Source: Ekhidna sp.
GTDB lineage: Bacteria > Bacteroidota > Bacteroidia > Cytophagales > Cyclobacteriaceae
Reading direction: 5' to 3'
Assembly: GCA_014323825.1 (NCBI GenBank)
Contig: JACONI010000099.1
Span: 1-64,000, forward strand
DNA length: 64,000 nt
Shown here: positions 1 through 10,171 of the stretch, in pieces
Layout of the letters: each line of letters starts with the position of its first letter
Numbering within the stretch: position 1 is the stretch's first letter
Program-made: the position numbers and the translations under genes
The notes under the pieces: model-generated
The model's input: the letters and a program-made list of their open reading frames with translations, nothing else
What the model was told of the DNA's origin: nothing
Database searches by the model: none

Positions 1-371
1 ACTATAGGGGGGGGGGGGCATTAAATTAAGCCCGCACAGCCCTTTCGGCAGCGTGTGTGACGTGTTCTCTGTGTTCATGATGTCTTTTGATCTTTTTTTA
101 TTTAACGTGCTCATAACTCATTATTTTAGTTGGTATGAAATGCAATATTATATCATTTCTCTGAATTATCATGCAAGTTTTGTATTTTTTTTGATTTGTT
201 GCATGACATCTGCTTTTTTTTGATTTTTTTTCGGCAGGGGAAAGTCCTGTAGGGGGGTTGTTACTTAATCCTACTTATATGACATCATGCCATGATCATT
301 GTTTTTATTTAAAACGTAAAGAGGTGAAAGCGATGAGGGAGATCAGCACCCTGCCAAGCAACTTTTGAACC

Positions 372-404
372 AACTTTTGGACAGTTTGAAACTTTCCAAA
401 AGTT
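372..404. repeat. Near-perfect palindrome AACTTTTGGACAGTTT-G-AAACTTTCCAAAAGTT (copy 1)
   Basis: Inverted repeat read directly; near-identical copy at 11465-11497. Confidence 0.85.
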
Positions 405-500
405 CATTTACCCTGTCGTTAGTTAAACCTTGAAGGTTGCTCTGACGGAACTATTTTTGAGTTAAAATTTAATTTTTCAATATTTTTTTAATTCGTACCG

Positions 501-606
501 TAACATTTGAATTTGTTTGTATATTTGTCCAAATGAGTTCATATTATTTTAAGTTTATATGTTGAAAAATAGAGGAAAGACCTAATTACGGGTCTTTCCT
601 TTTTTT
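501..606 (+). ncRNA. Putative small RNA module, copy 1: TATATTTG box (520-527) followed by intrinsic terminator hairpin (574-606)
   Basis: TTTGAATTTGTTTGTATATTTG then AAAAATAGAGGAAAGACCTAATTACGGGTCTTTCCTTTTTTT; second copy at 12315-12411; no ORF between box and terminator. Confidence 0.45.
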
Positions 607-857
607 ATGTCCTTACCCCCTCGCCAAGTGTAGTTTGTAACTATACCTTTATGTTCTTCTCCCGCTGATTGCGCGGATGGGCGCAGAGTCTCCGGGTGTC
701 GTTTGCAAATTCACCTTCTTGTAAAGCGTTTAGGATCCGTTTTTGTCTGTCCGGCGGTTTATCATGCTGATCTTAAAAAAACAATCCATTAAAATATCAT
801 AAGGTAATAATACCTTAAACTTTAGATTCAATACTCTGAAATGGTTTAATCACTTTT

Positions 858-1541
858 TTATTGTTCATAAAAAGCGGCGACCTCATCCAGGGACTTTCGA
901 TTCAGATCCGGTACGTATACTTCGTCTTTAGGATAACCTATCGGAAGGAGTAAGTAGGGACGCTCATTTTCCGGTCTGCCTAGAATGCTAGTGAGAAAGT
1001 TCATGGGAGAGGGAGTATGAGTCAGGGTCACCAATCCGGCTCGGTGGATTGCGGAGATTATCATGCCACAGGCAATGCCTACAGATTCGTTTACATAATA
1101 ATTGTTACGCTTTTCACCTTCGATTATTTCATAGACCTTTTTAAAAATAATAACTAACCAAGGGGCTTCTTCCAGAAAAGGTTTTTTCCAATCTGTCCCT
1201 ATTGATTTTAAATCATCAAGCCACCTTTTACTCATCCTTCCATGATAGCTTTCGTATTCTTCCTTCTCTGCTGCTGCTCTGATAGCCTTTTTTGTTTCCG
1301 AGCCGGAAACTGCACAAAAAGTCCAGGGCTGTTTATGTGCTCCCGAGGGTGCGGTAGAACCGGCCATAATTAAATTTTCGATCAGTTGTTTTGAAACAGG
1401 TTTATCGGAAATATCTCTGACTGTTCTCCTGGTATCCAGCCACTCATAATATTCTTTGGCTCTCAATTCTGCCTCTTTTAATTCATAAGTATCTCTCTGA
1501 TATTGTATATGAGTATGTCCGTTTATCTCTTTCTTATTCAT
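858..1541 (-). CDS. Nitroreductase family protein
   Basis: RRTVRDISDKPV and STAPSGAHKQPWTFCAV motifs typical of the nitroreductase/iodotyrosine-deiodinase-like family. Confidence 0.85.
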   Translation of the reverse strand: MNKKEINGHTHIQYQRDTYELKEAELRAKEYYEWLDTRRTVRDISDKPVSKQLIENLIMAGSTAPSGAHKQPWTFCAVSGSETKKAIRAAAEKEEYESYHGRMSKRWLDDLKSIGTDWKKPFLEEAPWLVIIFKKVYEIIEGEKRNNYYVNESVGIACGMIISAIHRAGLVTLTHTPSPMNFLTSILGRPENERPYLLLPIGYPKDEVYVPDLNRKSLDEVAAFYEQ

Positions 1542-1952
1542 CGCCTCGCTTTTTGAGAACCTTATCGAAATTTAGCATAATTAATGTATTGATCTTTGAT
1601 AGAATAACTAAAATACCTGTCCATGTTATCCTCTTATAAAATTACCGGGATTTTTTAACCTGTTTACCCTATAAAAGGGCTGCTGAGTAAGTCAAAAAGT
1701 GTATAAGCCCCTATGAACTGCATATAAAATCTCCCCTGATTGCTTTTTTTTCCTAGGTTTTTTGATTGTTTTTATGACATCGCTTTAAAAATTAGCGTTT
1801 TGGGTGCTAATAATATCATTACAGTACCTCAGAAATAAAACTTTTTCAAGATTATTTTTTGATAATATTGCTATAATGCGTTTTGAGCAACTTGTCAATT
1901 AGATTTTTTTGCGGATTATGGTTATATTTGAATTCACAATTTATCCGGAACT

Positions 1953-2087
1953 ATGAGTAAAAAAAGAAATAATTGGTTGAATCTCAAAAACATCCTTCAT
2001 CATGCCTTTGAAGTTGCCTGGAGAAGTATTTGGCAATTTCTTTTAAAAAGGCAAAACAGGTTTCACGATCACCATAATCATCATTAA
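1953..2087 (+). CDS. Hypothetical small protein (44 aa, His-rich C-terminus)
   Basis: ORF MSKKRNNWLNLKNILHHAFEVAWRSIWQFLLKRQNRFHDHHNHH*, below the ORF-track size cutoff. Confidence 0.3.
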   Translation: MSKKRNNWLNLKNILHHAFEVAWRSIWQFLLKRQNRFHDHHNHH

Positions 2088-2258
2088 GATTGAGTTATTT
2101 GAACGAATGAGTAAAGATATTAGTCGGTAATTACCGGCTTTTTACGCTCCTTTTCTACCTATAAACCGTTCAATACCCTTTCTTATTTTTTAAAAAGTGA
2201 GAGGGTCATGTGCAACCCTTTCACTTTCAATTGCATCTGGTTTATGAAGGCTATAACC

Positions 2259-2846
2259 ATGCTGCGAATTAACAAGTCACTAACCGAGGCGGAGCTATTG
2301 GAAGGATGCCGAAAGGGCAATGCTTCTTCGCAGCATAAATTATATGATCGGATTGCTCCCGGGATGTTAGGGGTGTGTTTACGATATATCAAAAATAAAG
2401 AAGAAGCTGAACATATCATGATTGGAAGCATTGTAAAGGTTTTTGAAAAAATGGAGCAGTTCAAAGGAGACGGAAGCTTTGAAAGCTGGGTAAAAAGAAT
2501 CGTTGTAAACGATTGTCTGATGTACCTCCGCAAAAACAGGAACATATTTTTAGAGAAGGATATGGATGAAGCACATCCATATCCAACCCTGAATATAATA
2601 GAGGATAAGCTTGATGAGGAGGATTTGCTCAAGCTAATAGACCGACTTCCCGTTGGGTACAGGACTGTTTTTAACCTTTATGCCATAGAAGGATATAGTC
2701 ATGCTGAAATTGCTAAGCAATTGGGCATCAATGAAAATACATCAAAGTCTCAACTTAGCAGAGCCAGAAAGTGGCTTCAGGTACGACTGGTGGAAATTGA
2801 ACAAGAAACTGCAAATAGAATTACAAATGGATCCACACCCTATTGA
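2259..2846 (+). CDS. RNA polymerase sigma-70 family (ECF) factor
   Basis: Region 2 and region 4 signatures (EEAEHIMIGSIVKVFEKMEQFKGDGSFESWVKRIVVND; YSHAEIAKQLGINENTSKSQLSRARKWLQ); likely start at MLRINKSL. Confidence 0.88.
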   Translation: MLRINKSLTEAELLEGCRKGNASSQHKLYDRIAPGMLGVCLRYIKNKEEAEHIMIGSIVKVFEKMEQFKGDGSFESWVKRIVVNDCLMYLRKNRNIFLEKDMDEAHPYPTLNIIEDKLDEEDLLKLIDRLPVGYRTVFNLYAIEGYSHAEIAKQLGINENTSKSQLSRARKWLQVRLVEIEQETANRITNGSTPY

Positions 2847-3516
2847 TCGGTTATTCAGAGAGAAAATGGACGGGCTGGAAGTCACCCCTTCTGCTTATTC
2901 ATGGCACCGGATTGAAAAACAACTAAAGCCGAATCGTAAGTCTGCTTACTACCGGGTTGTTGCTGCGGTTATTTTGTTAGCAGTGTCATGGATACTTATT
3001 CCAAATCAGCCGGATTCCGAAGTTCAAACTGCCGACATTCAAATAACGCACCCACCGGCCCAGGCCATTGAGGACTTCAAAGTTCCTGTTATGATAACAT
3101 TCAAAGAAAAGGTAAAATCACAAAAGAATAGCCCGATTCCGGTTATTAATGCCAGACAGTTACTGTCTGAAAAATCCTCTGAATCAGAAACACTTCAGGA
3201 TGTCATAAAGGATTCATCTGTTGCTGAATTGGAAAGCATGAAAGCTTTAGTTGTCAACGTTTCTGAGCTTCCGGTTTTAGAAGGACTGAGAGTGGAAACC
3301 ATTGGGGAGAAAAAAGAATTAAGAAAAGGGACCGTGAAAATTACCTATATCGCTTCTTCGGAAGCGGATAACACACCTGATGGCACCAGCAGGTTCAGGA
3401 AGTTCATGGCTTTTGCAGAGAAAATAGCTCCGGGGGAGGTGTTAGCTGATATGAAAATAGCAAAAGACAACCTGCTCAATGGCAGACTAAAAAATAAAAA
3501 GAGAGAAGTACGATGA
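2827..3516 (+). CDS. Hypothetical membrane protein, possible anti-sigma partner
   Basis: Overlaps the sigma-factor 3' end; single predicted TM helix (VVAAVILLAVSWILI). Confidence 0.55.
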   Translation: MDPHPIDRLFREKMDGLEVTPSAYSWHRIEKQLKPNRKSAYYRVVAAVILLAVSWILIPNQPDSEVQTADIQITHPPAQAIEDFKVPVMITFKEKVKSQKNSPIPVINARQLLSEKSSESETLQDVIKDSSVAELESMKALVVNVSELPVLEGLRVETIGEKKELRKGTVKITYIASSEADNTPDGTSRFRKFMAFAEKIAPGEVLADMKIAKDNLLNGRLKNKKREVR

Positions 3517-3558
3517 GCTTTTTGAAGTTAATTATCTGAAAATTTAAAGATTAGGAAT

Positions 3559-4722
3559 ATGATAAATCAATTCAACATAAATAAGATAATGAAACAAACT
3601 TCTGCTTTCCTGTTATCCACCGTCACTACTTTTGGAGTCTTTGCCTTTGGAGGCAGCAATAAAAAAGATACAGTAATCATAGAGCTGGATAAGACCAGTA
3701 AAATCGTAATTATCACAAAAGACAAAAATGATCTGGCTTCTCTGGAAAACTATGACATCAACCGGATGCTCAAAGATCTTAATGCCCGACTCACTGATAG
3801 TGTCAGATACATGGAAATAAATGATAGCACTTCTTATGTTAATAAAAAAGAAGTAGAGATGAAGAACCGGAAAATTGATGACGATGAAGTAAGAATCAGG
3901 CTTAGTGGACTGGAAGTTGGTATTGATCCTGATGAAGTAGATGACTGGGACGATGACAGTTGGGAGCATAGGAAAGGTTGGTTGGGCAGAAAAAAAATAA
4001 CTTATAGAACTGATACGGCAGTAGATAAAACATCATACCATTTTAATATCGATCTGGGCATTAACAATTGGCTCGAAGATGGTCAATTTCCGGACGGAAG
4101 CAATGCACCGTATTCCGTAAAACCACTCGGCTCCTGGTATGTCGCTCTTAACAGTGTAAACAGAACACAGATTGGGAACCCATTATTTTTTTTAGAGTGG
4201 GGATTGGGAATAAGCTGGTATAACTGGAAAATGCAGGATGCAGATGTACAAATTACGGAAGGTACCGAAATGATCGAATTTACTGAAGTAGCAGCACCTC
4301 TAAGTGGTATTAAAAGTAAACTCACAGCGTCTTATCTTAATGCACAGGTGGTACCAATGTTTAACTTTTCCAAGGGCAGAAAAAAAATCGTCAATTACGA
4401 ATCCTTGGGATTTAAAATTAGAAGATACGACTACAAGACCGGTTTCCGATTTGGTGCCGGAGGATATGTAGGATATCGACTGGGCAGTCATACCAAATTC
4501 AGATTCAAAGACAATGGCGATAACCAAAAAGACAAAGAATCCGATAACTTTTTCCTGGAAAATTTTCGATATGGAGTCAGAGGTCAGGTAGGTTGGAAAG
4601 GCGTGGAGCTCTTTGTGATGTATGACCTGAACGATGTATTTGCTTCCGGCAGAGGCCCTTTCAACCCGGAGACAGGAGAAAATTCAGCATTGAATGCAAT
4701 CACTTTCGGAATTACCCTCTAA
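3559..4722 (+). CDS. Outer-membrane beta-barrel-like protein
   Basis: Signal peptide, C-terminal barrel-like strands; downstream of sigma/anti-sigma-like pair. Confidence 0.55.
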   Translation: MINQFNINKIMKQTSAFLLSTVTTFGVFAFGGSNKKDTVIIELDKTSKIVIITKDKNDLASLENYDINRMLKDLNARLTDSVRYMEINDSTSYVNKKEVEMKNRKIDDDEVRIRLSGLEVGIDPDEVDDWDDDSWEHRKGWLGRKKITYRTDTAVDKTSYHFNIDLGINNWLEDGQFPDGSNAPYSVKPLGSWYVALNSVNRTQIGNPLFFLEWGLGISWYNWKMQDADVQITEGTEMIEFTEVAAPLSGIKSKLTASYLNAQVVPMFNFSKGRKKIVNYESLGFKIRRYDYKTGFRFGAGGYVGYRLGSHTKFRFKDNGDNQKDKESDNFFLENFRYGVRGQVGWKGVELFVMYDLNDVFASGRGPFNPETGENSALNAITFGITL

Positions 4723-5150
4723 GCATAACTCAATATACTAAGAAGGAAAAGTATTAAAGAGTGTTTTTTCTATGACAGTTTTAGCTTATGAAAAGATTCT
4801 TATCCATTTTTGTTAATCTTATATTTTTGCACCGGAACTCAGCAATGTATTCCTGAAATTTTGATGAGACCGTGGGAATAGAAGATTAAACATATCAGAA
4901 GGCTTGAAAATTTATTGATAATTTTTGTGACTAATTTTATATTTGATTTCCCGGTTGGGCGGTAAATGATTGAACCCCGCAGACATACTCCGGGCATTTC
5001 AAATTACAAGCTGTCGCTGGCTCAATTGCTATACTGACCGGAGGCTCATTCATTGATGATTCCCTTTTGAACCAACCGCTGCCGGCTTGTTCAAATACTC
5101 CATGCATCTAGCTACTCTTTTTAGAGTTAATTTTGAAGTAAGTATCAAAT

Positions 5151-6353
5151 ATGAGGTTAGCAGGTCTCTTATTTTTAATTTTTATTGCTGCCGGTGTTCA
5201 GGGGCAGATTTTTCTTTCGGAAGAAGCTGAAATCTCAGTCGTTACGTTAGGTCCTTATCAAGGAGAGCCATGGTCTGCTTTTGGACACAATGGATTTCGA
5301 GTAAAGGATCCTGTTAGAGGTATTGATTGGTTTTATGATTACGGATTGTATGATTTTAATCAGGAAAACTTCTTTTTAAATTTTGCTAAGGGTCTTTTGA
5401 AGTATCGAGTGGGGGTGAGAACATGGGAACGGACACTGGCTTTTCAAAAGCGTTTGAACCGCTATATCAAACTTCAGTATCTAAATCTTACCCGGGCAGA
5501 GAAGCAACAACTTTTTAATTTTCTTCAGAATAATGTACGCCCTGAGAATGCAGAATATCTTTATCACTACATTTATGATAACTGTGCGACAAAGATTCGT
5601 GATGTAGTACATAATCAGTTCTCCGGAAGGATTGAATTTGACTTGAGCTATGTGAAAAAGGAACGGACAATCCGGCAGTTAATGGATGAATTTTTGGGTC
5701 AACAGGCATGGGGTGATTTTGGGATAGACATTAGTCTTGGATTGGAAATTGACAGAGTAACCCAACCTGAAGAGTATATGTTTTTGCCTTTTTATGTCCA
5801 TAAAGCATTTGCCGGAGCTACAATTGAAAGAGATGACCGGAAATACCCACTGGTGAAGTCGTCAATAGATGTCTTTATACCGGAAAAGGAAAGCTCCCTG
5901 AGTGTCTTAATAAAACCATTCAATCTCTTTTTGATCTTGTTTTTTGTGGTTGGGTTAATAACCCACAGGAACTTGAAATTCGAAAAAAGAACCAAATGGG
6001 TAGATGCCTTCCTCTTTGGGTTTGCAGGATTTGTAGGTTTATGGTTAGTTTACCTGTGGTTCGGTACCGAGCACATGTCAAAGAACAACCTGAACATTCT
6101 CTGGGCCATCCCTTTACACCTCCCGATTTTTTTCATGCTTTGGAAGAAGGAGTGGTTGGGTTTTTTTCAAAAGTATTTTCTTATTACCGGAGTGTGGTAT
6201 TCAATACTTCTGATAATATGGGCAATTCTCCCTCAGCCACTTCACCAGGCACTTGTTCCGTTTGTTCTTGCCATGCTTCTCAGAGCACTTTATCTAAGTT
6301 ATTATTTCAGGAGGTTAGTAAAAAAATCACTGAAAGACACAATGAATACATAA
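5151..6353 (+). CDS. DUF4105 (Lnb N-terminal periplasmic domain) membrane protein
   Basis: LGPYQGEPWSAFGHNGFRVKDP and YDNCATKIRD motifs plus C-terminal TM helices. Confidence 0.75.
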   Translation: MRLAGLLFLIFIAAGVQGQIFLSEEAEISVVTLGPYQGEPWSAFGHNGFRVKDPVRGIDWFYDYGLYDFNQENFFLNFAKGLLKYRVGVRTWERTLAFQKRLNRYIKLQYLNLTRAEKQQLFNFLQNNVRPENAEYLYHYIYDNCATKIRDVVHNQFSGRIEFDLSYVKKERTIRQLMDEFLGQQAWGDFGIDISLGLEIDRVTQPEEYMFLPFYVHKAFAGATIERDDRKYPLVKSSIDVFIPEKESSLSVLIKPFNLFLILFFVVGLITHRNLKFEKRTKWVDAFLFGFAGFVGLWLVYLWFGTEHMSKNNLNILWAIPLHLPIFFMLWKKEWLGFFQKYFLITGVWYSILLIIWAILPQPLHQALVPFVLAMLLRALYLSYYFRRLVKKSLKDTMNT

Positions 6354-6817
6354 CGCCCCACAGCACTGCAACGATAGGGATCGTGGGAAAAGACTGGGGG
6401 TCGTGCATTATTTCCAATTATTTAGGACAAAAGGTATTTATCTAGCCAGTGTGGAATGCTATTCGTTTTAAAAGTGACTTTCTTTCCCTGAAATACTTCC
6501 AACATTAATATGGGTTCCTTACCGGAATTATCCCATATAAATGATCGATATGCTTCAGAAACTGCATCTTTCAGAAGGCGTAAACTATTAAAATACCGGT
6601 CTCTGATTCGTTGCTCATCTACCGCATGGCCTCCTTTTTTTACCCGTAGGTTTACTCTTGCAATATTGATGTCCGGTGAAAGGGCAGGTTAGTGTGATCT
6701 GTATTTTCATTAACTTTGATTATTAATTTTCACGCAGATTTGTGTTAACTTGTTCTTTTTGAATAATTTAAAAATTATACTTTCTGTAACAACAACCAAT
6801 TTGAACATTAGAGCAGA

Positions 6818-7456
6818 ATGAATCTATCTGAAATAGCGCTTAAACTAATCATTATCCTCATTCCGGGCATTCTATGCGCGCTGATTATTGAAAAACTTAC
6901 TGTTCATAAAAAATGGAGTCCGTTTAAGTTTAGTATTCATTCAATCATAACAGGAGCGTTATCCTACCTGATACTTCAAGTCATTATCAACTTGTCAACA
7001 ATGGAAGACCAATCATTGGCAATCTGGACTAGTCTAACCGATAAAGATGATATTCCATATAGAGAAATTTCATATGGATGCTTGACAAGTATATTCTTGG
7101 GATTTATAGCCAGTTGGTTCATCCAATATAAAATTTTGAACAAACTGGCCCAAAAACTGAAAATCACTAACAAATATGGTGATGAGAACCTATATTCCTA
7201 TTTTCTGAACGCTCCAATTACGGATGAGGTTTACCTTCGAGATATGAAAACCGGATTGACTTATCATGGACTAGTAGAATCATTTTCTGAGGATGATAAG
7301 AATAAGGAACTAGTGCTTTCGAAGGTCACGGTTTCTGACTCGGAAACAGGTGAAAAACTTTATGAGCTAAATAAGATTTATTTTGAAAAAAGCGAAGAAA
7401 ATATTATCATTGAGCTGCCTTATAAAAACTTTGAAGAAGATAAAAACGTTAATTAA
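6818..7456 (+). CDS. DUF6338-like membrane protein
   Basis: Three N-terminal TM segments, soluble C-terminal domain with GLVESFSEDDKNKELVLSKVTV. Confidence 0.5.
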   Translation: MNLSEIALKLIIILIPGILCALIIEKLTVHKKWSPFKFSIHSIITGALSYLILQVIINLSTMEDQSLAIWTSLTDKDDIPYREISYGCLTSIFLGFIASWFIQYKILNKLAQKLKITNKYGDENLYSYFLNAPITDEVYLRDMKTGLTYHGLVESFSEDDKNKELVLSKVTVSDSETGEKLYELNKIYFEKSEENIIIELPYKNFEEDKNVN

Positions 7457-7725
7457 AATATGGAAAAGAAAGTAAGTATATTAATTGAAGGAACTCAGAA
7501 GCGGAATGTTAAATCAAATATTCCGGCCGTCAAGCGAGCTGCTAACCCGCCGGCAATAGGAAAAAGACCAATGTGGGTGATAAACTCTATACGTAGTGCG
7601 GGTGAAGGTTCGGCAAATGAAAAAGAACTCAGTGGAAGTGGATAACCTAATTACTGCTCTCACAATTATCCGGCTTTTACATAAAAAAGTAGCTGATAAC
7701 TGCTTTTTTACTGTAGTTATTATTT

Positions 7726-8205
7726 TTAATCCACTTTGGCCATATAAACATCTTTGTCATCTTCATAATCATCAGTGACCAGAATCCCGTCAATTAATTT
7801 CCATTCATCATCATTAACAATATCATTGTCATCAACATCCTCAATTTGCAAATAGCCTCTTTTATTGATAAACCATTTTCCATACTCGGTTTCTGATTCC
7901 TCATCCGTATTCAATGTTATTTTGAGTTTATTATTCTCCTTGAATTCAAAGTAAATATCAATATCGTCTATAATTCCACTTATGAAACCGGAAATAACAT
8001 TTATGAAGACTTCTTCAAGCATAGTGTCAGCATCATCCGCTTCTTCTTTGATGGCTTCTTCAATATTTAGTATAAGTTTCCACGTACCTAAGATGTCTTT
8101 CTCTTTTACTTTTTGAGCCTGGCTTGAAAAACCAAAGCAGAGAATGGTCAGGATCAAGATAGTCTTTTTCATTGTTGAATGTATTTTGCATTGCAAGGTA
8201 CTCAT
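7726..8205 (-). CDS. Secreted lipocalin-like hypothetical protein
   Basis: Signal peptide MKKTILILTILCFGFSSQAQ and ILGTWKL motif; start probably at that methionine. Confidence 0.45.
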   Translation of the reverse strand: MSTLQCKIHSTMKKTILILTILCFGFSSQAQKVKEKDILGTWKLILNIEEAIKEEADDADTMLEEVFINVISGFISGIIDDIDIYFEFKENNKLKITLNTDEESETEYGKWFINKRGYLQIEDVDDNDIVNDDEWKLIDGILVTDDYEDDKDVYMAKVD

Positions 8206-8288
8206 TATACTGTAATTCTTTAGAAAGGTTACATTTATTTAATTCTCGCAGTGAGTGTATATAAATTTGAAGTTCATTTGAGAAGACT

Positions 8289-9617
8289 ATGTTTGATAAT
8301 TTAAGTGTAAAGCTGGATAAGGCGTTCAAGACGCTAAAAGGGCAGGGACAAATTACCGAGATCAATATTGCTACAACGGTAAAGGAAATCCGAAGAGCAT
8401 TAGTTGATGCTGATGTTAACTATAAAGTTGCCAAAGAGGTCACAGATAAAATTAAAGATGAAGCACTCGGAAGAGATGTTTTAATTTCAGTTTCTCCCGG
8501 ACAGCTGCTTACCAAGATCGTTTCTGAGGAGCTCACTAAACTGATGGGGGAGCAAAATGTTCCAATCAACCTTGAAGGCAATCCAAACATAATTTTGGTC
8601 TCCGGACTTCAGGGTTCCGGTAAAACAACGTTCACGGGAAAACTTGCCAATCTTCTAAAAAAACAAGGGAGAACGGTTCTTTTAGCTGCTTGTGATATTT
8701 ACAGACCGGCTGCTATTGACCAATTGAAAGTACTGGGAGAGCAGGTGGGAGTCGAAGCCTATGCTGAGCCTGAAAATAAGGATGCAGTAAAGATTGCAAA
8801 AAATGCAATAAAGTTTGCAAAGGATAATGGCAGGAAGACCCTGATTATGGATACCGCCGGTCGTCTTGCTGTGGATGAGCAAATGATGAATGAGATCTCC
8901 GAACTCAAAAAGGCAGTCAATCCGGCAGAGACGCTGTTTGTAGTGGATTCGATGACCGGTCAGGATGCGGTAAATACAGCGGCAGTTTTCAATGAAAGAT
9001 TAGATTTTGACGGAGTGGTATTAACCAAACTAGATGGTGATACAAGGGGTGGTGCTGCGCTATCGATCCGAAAGCAGGTAGAAAAGCCAATCAAATACAT
9101 TTCAACCGGAGAGAAGATGGATGCCATTGATCTCTTCCATCCGGATCGAATGGCGAATAGAATCCTTGGAATGGGAGATGTGGTCAGTTTAGTGGAGAGA
9201 GCACAGCAAGCTTATGACGAAGAGGAAGCCAAAAGAATTAACAAAAAGATACGAAACAATCAGTTTGGCTTTGATGAATTTCTAAAGCAGATGGAGCAGA
9301 TGAAGAAGATGGGGAATATAAAGGACTTAATCGGTATGATCCCCGGGGTTGGAAAGGCGATGAAAGACATTGACATTGATGATGATTCTTTAAAGCCGAT
9401 AGAAGCAATCATTAAGTCAATGACTCCTAAAGAGAGAACCCATCCGGAGATCTTGAACGGAACAAGAAAACAGCGTATTGCCAAAGGAAGCGGTACCTCC
9501 GTTCAGGAGGTAAATCAACTGCTCAGGCAGTTTGAGCAAATGCGCAAGATGATGAAAATGATGAATAAGTCCGGAGGGAAAAAAGTGCTTGCTAATATGC
9601 TTGGCGGGATGGGATAA
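8289..9617 (+). CDS. ffh: Signal recognition particle protein
   Basis: SRP54 GTPase motifs GLQGSGKTT, DTAGRL, TKLDGDTRGGAA and Met-rich M domain. Confidence 0.97.
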   Translation: MFDNLSVKLDKAFKTLKGQGQITEINIATTVKEIRRALVDADVNYKVAKEVTDKIKDEALGRDVLISVSPGQLLTKIVSEELTKLMGEQNVPINLEGNPNIILVSGLQGSGKTTFTGKLANLLKKQGRTVLLAACDIYRPAAIDQLKVLGEQVGVEAYAEPENKDAVKIAKNAIKFAKDNGRKTLIMDTAGRLAVDEQMMNEISELKKAVNPAETLFVVDSMTGQDAVNTAAVFNERLDFDGVVLTKLDGDTRGGAALSIRKQVEKPIKYISTGEKMDAIDLFHPDRMANRILGMGDVVSLVERAQQAYDEEEAKRINKKIRNNQFGFDEFLKQMEQMKKMGNIKDLIGMIPGVGKAMKDIDIDDDSLKPIEAIIKSMTPKERTHPEILNGTRKQRIAKGSGTSVQEVNQLLRQFEQMRKMMKMMNKSGGKKVLANMLGGMG

Positions 9618-9689
9618 CTTTGTTTATAGTGAATTCATCCCTTATCGCCACCTTGTAATACACAGACAGTAATAACCCGGCATAGCCCA

Positions 9690-10055
9690 TTATTTGCCGA
9701 CAAAACGACTTCTCAAAAATTGAATCTCTTCATCTTTGTCTTTTAATATCCTTTCGTATAACATTCGTATTTCTTCAATACTATGTCTGTTAACAACTAG
9801 ACTACTATTGTTTTGAGTAGCATTATTGTTAAAGTTGTTAGTATTTATGTTTTGATTTTCTACTCCAATGATCTCTCCGGCATTGACTTTGAAGACTTCG
9901 GAAATCTGAAATAAACGATCAACGGTAAGCTGCGTCTGACCGTTTTCAATATTGCTGTAGGAGCGTTGCGAAATCCCCAACTGCGAGGCAATCCAATCCT
10001 GAGACAGGTTCTTCTCCAGACGAATTTTTTTGATTTTTTCGTGATATTCAAGCAT
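9690..10055 (-). CDS. Helix-turn-helix (XRE-type) transcriptional regulator
   Basis: KIRLEKNLSQDWIASQLGISQRSYSNIENGQTQLTVDRLFQISE. Confidence 0.88.
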   Translation of the reverse strand: MLEYHEKIKKIRLEKNLSQDWIASQLGISQRSYSNIENGQTQLTVDRLFQISEVFKVNAGEIIGVENQNINTNNFNNNATQNNSSLVVNRHSIEEIRMLYERILKDKDEEIQFLRSRFVGK

Positions 10056-10171
10056 AACCGTAATGAAATAATAGCACTCAAAAGTACATCATTTCTTCTA
10101 ACTAAGAAATATTTATACTAAAATTTAATGTATAAAATAATATACTTGCCTTTTAATTAAACAAAAATATT

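Noticed and set aside
2183-2632. Minus-strand 149-aa ORF
   Set aside because: Antisense to the sigma factor gene, which has clear family motifs.
5996-6445. 149-aa plus-strand ORF
   Set aside because: Out-of-frame overlap with the DUF4105 protein.
6510-6692. 60-aa ORF between DUF4105 and DUF6338-like genes
   Set aside because: No recognisable family, poor codon pattern; left uncalled.
7460-7645. 61-aa ORF after the DUF6338-like gene
   Set aside because: Composition not convincing and no family recognised; left uncalled.
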